Of a DNA stretch of 64,000 nucleotides, positions 57,739-64,000 are shown in pieces (within the stretch, counting starts at the first letter, position 1; each line of letters begins with the position of its first letter). The DNA lies in the NCBI GenBank assembly GCA_012861695.1, contig JAAOOA010000157.1:78501-142500 (forward strand), read 5' to 3'. The position numbers and the translations under genes were made by a program. This stretch comes from Trematomus loennbergii (lineage: Eukaryota > Chordata > Actinopteri > Perciformes > Nototheniidae). Under the pieces are notes generated by a model that worked only from the letters and a program-made list of their open reading frames with translations, made no database searches and was not told the DNA's origin.

Positions 57739-59690
57739 CCAGTCTCACGGCATTTCGTCTTATAGTCACAAAATTAATCTATTGATTTGTGTTCACCAAC
57801 ACGATTTCCCATTTTTTTCGTGTCACACAGAACGATTTGAAAAGCAATGTAAATAATAACAAATTAGAAGGAAAAACAGATAAAAATACAGATTTAAGTA
57901 TTCTGACACAGAACGATTTTAGAAGCAATGTATTTATATTGGTAGTATGTTTCGTGCCTGCACCAAATAATAACAAATTAGAAGGAAAAAAAGATAAATA
58001 AAAATACAGATTTCAGTATTCTGAGGCTCTGAGCCCCATTTCTTTTCCTCGCGGACGGCAAAAAAAACTCTAACATTATACTATTTAAAGTGGACCTATC
58101 ATGCTATATTTGAATAATATATTGTAGGGCCATACCTATATAAAACATGTCTGTGAAGTCTTTTTTCAAATACCAAACAGATCATGCATTTTAGCCATGC
58201 CTCATTTCGCTCTATTTGCTCTTTTCCAGCCCTGTTTTTGCAGGGGCTGATTCTGCTTTTGTGGCAGACTACAGCGCCACTTACAGGCCTGGCATATGTA
58301 CAACAGCGTCTCCAGCGCTTTCGAGCGGTCTCTCATTCCCCTGATAGGTGGAGAGTTGCCCATATAGGCGGAGCACCCCTTTTCTGATGTCAGAAAAATT
58401 CAAATAATAATCAGCTCCGTTGCAGCCCCGTTTTTAGAGATTTGGGTATGGAGGAAAAAAGAGAGGGTTGTGTTTTCTGACACTTGGTGAGTTCCCTGAC
58501 ACACCGGGGACACATATTCATGTATAAAAGATGTACAAAAGTGCATTTTGCATGATAGGTCCCCTTTAAAATAAAAGGGTTAGGGTTAGGCTTAGGGTAA
58601 GATATTGAGTAAGAACATGTTTTTATGAACCACACAGCTTCCGGTCTTCCAAGACCCGACTGGACAAAAAGACGTGGTGCAGGCACGAAACACACTACCA
58701 ATAGAAATACATTGCTTTTAAAATCGTTCTGTGTGACACAAAAAAATGCGAAAATCGTGTTGGTGAACACGAATCAATAGATTAAATTAATTTCGTGACT
58801 ATAACACAAAATGCCGTGAGACTGGGTTGGATCACAGCAATGAGGCCGGATACATTAAACCAGGATACATGCTTTACCGTCAAACTGGATCTAAACACAG
58901 CTGCCTGTGTGCGTTTGATAAATACTTTCAGATTTTATATTTATTATAGGCTATGCTACTTATTAGCTACATGGCCCTAACGTACACTGAAGAGACCAGG
59001 AGGGTCAGAGCAGGAGGAAGAGGAGAGATGAAGACATTAGTGAAGAAGAAGAAATGTATGTGAGGAATAAAGATGAAGTGTCAGAAAGAGGGACAGAGGC
59101 AGTGATCAGGAGGCAGATGAGACTCCAGCTGGACCACATGTATCATTTTATTTTTCTTGCATATTCCATCACAGCAGCACAATCTAGCGGCTCTTAGTAT
59201 TGACACATATTGAAATGTGTTGCTGCACAGGTCACCTTTAGCTCTCTTAAGAGATGGGTGATGTCATTTGTGTACTTAATTATAACTAAGTACTTTTACT
59301 GGACTTACAGTAAACAGAATTCTAGGGTATCATGAGTATTTTCTGCTGTTTTATACTATATTTTAGTTTGTTTGTCTGAACACCTTGTTTCTCTTGTGCA
59401 TTAAGAACACTTGTGGTACATAAAAACATTGTCTTACTCAATATCAAGCCACGATTATTGTTTTTATTTTAAATTGTATAATGTCTGACTTTTTTTGCCG
59501 TCCGCGAGGAAAAGAAATGGGGCTCAGAGCCTCAGAATACTGAAATCTGTATTTTTTAAATCTTTTTTTTCTTCTAATTTGTTATTATTTACATTGCTTT
59601 TAAAATCGTTCTGTGTGACACGAAAAAAAATGGGGAAATCGTGTTGGTGAACACGAATCAATAGATTAATTTCGTGACACCCCATGTAAA
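57739..59690. repeat. Palindromic repeat cluster with CCCAGTCTCACGGCATTT end
   Basis: CCCAGTCTCACGGCATTTCG (57739) is matched in reverse by AATGCCGTGAGACTGGG ending at ~58828, with matching inner sequence (CACCAACACGATTT / AATCGTGTTGGTGA). A third, reverse copy of the left half is at 59490-59680. A ~110-bp direct repeat is nested at 57830-58020. No transposase. Confidence 0.65.
58089..58565. mobile_element. TTAA MITE family B, copy 3 (complete)
   Basis: Left end AGTGGACCTATCATGC, right end GCATGATAGGTCCCCT, with TTAA on both sides (58085-58088, 58566-58569). No coding capacity. piggyBac/Kolobok-type inferred from TTAA. It sits inside the palindromic cluster. Confidence 0.88.
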
Positions 59691-61616
59691 ATGTTCTAGA
59701 ACCACCACTGACTAGAGGTCACCACCTTTTTACATGTGTATCGATGGGCAACTATGTCAATAGATAAAAACGGCCTTCTGAACATCCTGGACATCAAATT
59801 GAAGCAAGAGCTCACATCTGACAGGCCCCTGTCTATAATAATATCATCTGTATATATTTATATCTTAAATAATTCTTATCCATAGTTTTTTTTTTCTCTG
59901 CCCTTTTGTATTGAGTTGTAATCATAAGTGTGTAGTTGAATTAGTATGCCTTTACAATGTTGTTTTTTTAAGCAGTCCTGCCAATAAAAGCACTTAATTT
60001 GTAATTAAATCAGAGAGAGAGACAACGAGAGTTCCTGCTCATTACGATTCAGATGAGTTGTCCGTTAGTTGTGTTCAGGCTCTCTGTGAGGCCGCCTGGC
60101 TTCCGTGTGGTAAAAGGATTTACTCTGAGACACACTTGGTAGAGCTCTGGACAAACACATTCATCAGGACCCCCCTCTCCCTTTCACTGCTCGTGTCTTT
60201 GTTGCTGCTTTTATCTACATTTTCAGACTGTCTTTGTCTCCCACCTCTCTTCCTAAACTGGCGGCGGTCTTTGAAGCCTGTTTAATGTTTTTCCCCGGCA
60301 GTGCTCAGGTCAGAGATGAGTGGTGTCTGGCTTTAAGTCTACCGGCCAATTAAAGCTGACGGCAGCTGCAGACGCTTCAGAGCGGCGGCCATCGCCACAC
60401 CACTGCTGAACACAACTTGCACTCCTGTGCTTTCATATGGGCAGCTCCAAAGGAAACCCACCTGTTGAGTCAGAAAGGGGCGACCTGGTGATATTCATGA
60501 GAGCTTAATATTCAAGACGTGGTTTATTTGATTTTGTGAGAGAGTTGGCAATGTTTGAGGGTGCTGGAGTGTCTGGTGGATTGAGCGCACTCCAAAGTGA
60601 TGCACAACTCCAAACAGCCAACCAAGGGAAACAAAGCCTATGTTGCTTGAATGTCTTTCGTTGTTGAGGTTTTTGAAGGATTTTTTTCACAATGCATGAT
60701 ATTAAGTTCTCTAAACACATTTTTTAACATTGAAAACAATCCACTTTTGGACATGGATCTTTTTTAAATCATATGGGTCATATACTGTAGGGACAAAACA
60801 TGGATTATAAATGTATGCTTGCTTTGATACTGGCATTTGTTTTTAAATATAAAAAAGTTTTATTCAGTTCTCAGAAAAGCTCCATTTTGAATATTTGCAT
60901 TTCATCCTAGAAACATGGGGGACAGAACCTTTGTTTTAGTAAACTGAAAAAGTCATTCAACCCTGCAAACCTCATCTTTGAAGTTCACATCAAAATACTC
61001 TGAAGCTTTTCATAATCAAATGTATTGTCCCTCATTATGTCATACCACTTAAAAGTGGTGAATACAAACATGACTAATGACCAGAAAACAATGGACTGTG
61101 ATTTTTCATGTGTTGTCACCCCGAAATCTTCTACAGATTGGCGCCGGGTGGATAAGGGGGGGGGGGGTTCCTCCATTTGACCATGTAAAGCATCATGTGG
61201 TGATGCTTGCTGGTTGGATGACATCGTCTGCAGCTGTAGCCTCACTGGAGCCGCGGCTCTCCACTTTCATTCAGGCACATTTTCACAATCACCAGCTGAG
61301 CTACCAGGGGCCCTTAATCACATCCCTCATGGAGCTAAAGGTCCAGTTGGGCAAAGTTCTGAAGAGAATAGAAAGACTGTTTACTTCCTGGAACCCCGTT
61401 GGATTAGCAGAACCTCAACAGTGAAGTCCTGCTCCCTCTAAAAAGCCCCGCTAAGCTTTCATTGAGCAATGAGAACGTTCGGAGGCATTTTTAACCCTAT
61501 TTGATAATAGCTTAGATTTTTTTGGCTCAATTTGGAGGCATGGTGTTAAGGAAGGTAAAAGTAAAAAGTTGTATTAGATTGGCAGGTGATTCGGAAATTG
61601 TTACACAGTGGCTTAA
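59691..61616. other. Presumed intron, no recognisable gene
   Basis: Mixed sequence with a moderately GC-rich block at 60300-60480. I see no splice-flanked frame or element end. Conservation could not be assessed. Confidence 0.45.
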
Positions 61617-61878
61617 AGGTAGGGTAGGTAAGAATGGAGAAACCAGCTCGAGTAAGCTAGAATTTGAAAGTACTCAACCGAATTAAAATTGCAATTATCT
61701 GCCGCGGGCCGAGGAAGATAATTGGTCTTGCTTTTTACAGCGCCACGGCTTCCACAGATGAAATATTTGTATATATTTATTGTCAAAGCATTTAATTTAT
61801 TCATTGCTATCGGGATGTTAAGAGCATTCCATGGAATATAACAACAAGTGTTTCTGAAGTGAATTACCTACCCTACCT
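61617..61878. mobile_element. TTAA MITE family A, copy 3
   Basis: Starts AGGTAGGGTAGGTAAG and ends TACCTACCCTACCT, flanked by TTAA (61613-61616, 61879-61882). It is shorter than the other two copies by internal deletion. Confidence 0.88.
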
Positions 61879-61882
61879 TTAA

Positions 61883-63458
61883 ATAAAGGAGTAACTCCCT
61901 CTTTTGGGAAAAATCTGGTTCATAAACTCAGTCCTCTCTGCAGGCGTGCTTTACTTTTCATTGTGTTTTTTGGCTTCCAGCGTTGGGAATTTAAATATTC
62001 TATTAAGATATTGGAATAAAGAATCTGCTGCAGTGTGGGTATACTTGGGTGAGAACACTCTCCCCTCCGGTGTTTTCCTCTCAGCATAGTTGACATTCCA
62101 GCGTAGATGTAGGATGGAGTATTTTGTCTCCAGCTACCTCTGTAAGAAAACATAATGTGTTGTTCAGTTACTGTCCGGGCCCCTCCTGAGTGTTTAGTAT
62201 GCATAACAGGCACACTCCGGTGAACAGGTCGAGATCGGAGGTCAAGGGTGAGTGGAGCTAATGCTTTCATGCTCTTGATTCAGCTCCTCTCGGGTGTAAT
62301 ACCCGCCTGTCAATTTGTTTGAGCTGCGGATTTACATAATGAATTTATATTAGCCAGTGTTCTCCACACACTCCCCTCTCCCTCTCCCTCTCTCTCTCTC
62401 TTAGTGTTGCAATTACTCCCCTTGCTCTCTCCCTCTCTCTGTACACTTCTCCTCATTCAATCCTAACCCCCCCCCCCTCCCCTCATCCTCCTCTCATCAA
62501 CTTCACCAAGTGCCCAGAGAGCAGAGTGTTTAAATGCAAACGAGCCTCATTTCCAAACTGACGCCACAGCCCAAGTATGCCTCGCACAACAGCCGGGCCC
62601 CGCTGAGGGCCGACAGGAGAGGGATGGATGGAGAGAGAGAGAGAGTGACTGATGGAAATGGGTGGAGGAGAGGAGATTCTTGGAAGTAAAGTGAGAGCAT
62701 GAAATAGCAGCAGAGCAGCGGGGGGGGCGGTGTATATGTGTCCTGTGCTGCTCGCTGCCAGAGACACGGTGGTGAACAAGCTGCTGTCTCCATGCTCATT
62801 ACATTCCTGTCTCCATACAATACCAGGAGGTAGACAAGTTCTCTAGTATTTTCTGTTATGGAACTAAGGCATTTAGATGGAACACCAAAAGCAGCGTGGA
62901 AATTGTAATGCGGCTGTCTGTGTGTTAGTGCTGTGTTTTAATATATACACTGGTTTGTTTGTACTGTAGTTTCAGAAATTAAAAACACTATTCCAGAAAT
63001 TGATTCTTAGATTTAAACCTGGATGTTTGCAAACATAAAAAAGATTGCCTATTAATAAAGAATGCATGAAAAACCTTTAATGGGAATTAATATATTTGTA
63101 TCTTTTCACAAACCAAGGAATTGGCCAATCAGCGTGATCACAATTCCTCCTGAGAATATTTGTAATATTTTCATGACAATCCATCCAATGGCTGACATTT
63201 CTCTAAAACTTTTGGCATCACTAGAAGAAAAGTTGTTTATTATCTGGGAAACATACGTGTTAAAACAAGATAACTTGGTAATTAATATTTCATTAGAACC
63301 ATAAAAGTGAACCTCATAGAGACACTAGTCATCCTCTGGAGACCTTGAATATGTAAACAGGATTTCATGGCAGTCCAAACGAGTCAAACACATTAGAAGA
63401 TATCATACAAAAAACAGGGAGGGAGAAAAAGAAAAAACATTCACCTCGTACCACAACA

Positions 63459-63462
<4 letters not shown>
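61883..63462. other. No recognisable gene; CT-rich and purine-rich stretches
   Basis: CT-rich near 62370-62500. I see no supported exon. 62500-62590 (AGTGTTTAAATGCAAACGAG...) is GC-balanced and could be conserved non-coding DNA, but nothing in the sequence alone proves it. Confidence 0.45.
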
Positions 63463-63535
<73 letters not shown>

Positions 63536-63549
63536 ACACACACACACAC
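63463..63549. repeat. (CA)n microsatellite
   Basis: CA tract with one CACCACAC slip near 63533. Confidence 0.97.
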
Positions 63550-64000
63550 GTTCATGACGGAGGGGAGGACTGCTGTAAAACTTGGGGGCCTGCAGGAGTG
63601 TGTGTGGGGGGGTCACAGTGAGTGTGTAGTTCACTAACACGCCTTGTACTATAGTTAGCTGCTTGTCCGTCCCCTCCCTCTCCCCTTTCGCCCCTTTCTC
63701 TTTCAGTTACTTGGACTCTGAGAGTGTATGCTAGGTAATGATGAGTGCCCCTCCTCCTCATACTTAGTTTGATAGACTTCTCTATCCTCCTCCTCTGCCC
63801 TCCTCCTCCTCCTCCCCCCCTCTATTTGGGCTCAGTGTGTGTGCTAGGTAATGGTGCAGCTGGGCCATTAAAAGTGGGGGCTATTTGATAGTGCCCTACG
63901 CCTTTCATTCCCTCCTCCCCATGGGTGAGGAGAGAGAGAGGGCTGAAGATCTCTCTCTCTCTCTCTCTCTGCTAAACCACAGACCGTCTCTCTCCTTGTG
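63550..64000. other. Low-complexity end of window
   Basis: CCTCCTCCTC and CTCTCTCT tracts (63780-63815, 63950-63970) with a duplicated GTGTGTGCTAGGTAATG-like block (63727 and 63840). No gene seen. Confidence 0.5.

Overview
This window looks like intronic and flanking sequence from a teleost fish nuclear genome. The signs are one vertebrate exon with good splice sites, long (CA)n/(GT)n tracts, tRNA-derived SINEs, L2/CR1-group LINEs, and very many hAT-, piggyBac- and Tc1-type DNA transposons typical of ray-finned fish. There is no bacterial-style gene organisation, no CRISPR array, and no tRNA or rRNA gene that I can support.

The only host coding sequence I can defend is one internal exon at 12590-12730 (+). 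It encodes an LDL-receptor class A module followed by the segment HPPPGIFN. It closely resembles the LDLRA exon of LDLRAD4 (C18orf1), a membrane adaptor that restrains TGF-beta/SMAD signalling. No neighbouring exon is visible, so most of the window is probably intron of that gene.

Layout. 0-6.7 kb: hAT remnants, a CR1/L2-group LINE on the minus strand with a SINE inside its endonuclease domain and a 2A-like NPGP motif near its N-terminus, a Tc1 transposase tail, and a degraded LINE. 6.7-11.5 kb: palindromic repeats, TTAA-flanked MITEs and a (CA)n tract. 12.6 kb: the exon. 12.9-21 kb: an LTR-element remnant (minus strand) with proline-rich tandem repeats, split by a 6.2-kb hAT-like element that holds several further nested hATs. 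22.9-27.5 kb: a second copy of that element in opposite orientation, carrying an L2 LINE and a MITE. 28.4-32.4 kb: an L2 inside a hAT inside a TTAA MITE. 33.7-39.5 kb: an unclassified ~0.85-kb dispersed repeat family and local duplications. 39.7-46.5 kb: a foldback repeat, then a ~6-kb TIR element with four nested insertions. 49.7-53.8 kb: an inverted pair of tandem arrays with ~147-bp monomers, each carrying a palindrome close to GTTGCCATGGCAAC. 53.8-64 kb: another dispersed-repeat copy, an L2 endonuclease fragment, a palindromic repeat cluster, more TTAA MITEs and low-complexity sequence.

Insertion boundaries were checked where possible by reading target-site duplications. Ten transposon copies have 5-, 6- or 8-bp duplications (one imperfect, one 5-bp case weaker), and five TTAA-flanked MITE copies were found, so their order of insertion can be partly read. 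The observation most worth pursuing is the 147-bp-period array with an RFX/X-box-like dyad in almost every monomer, including variants that change bases but keep the dyad symmetry.
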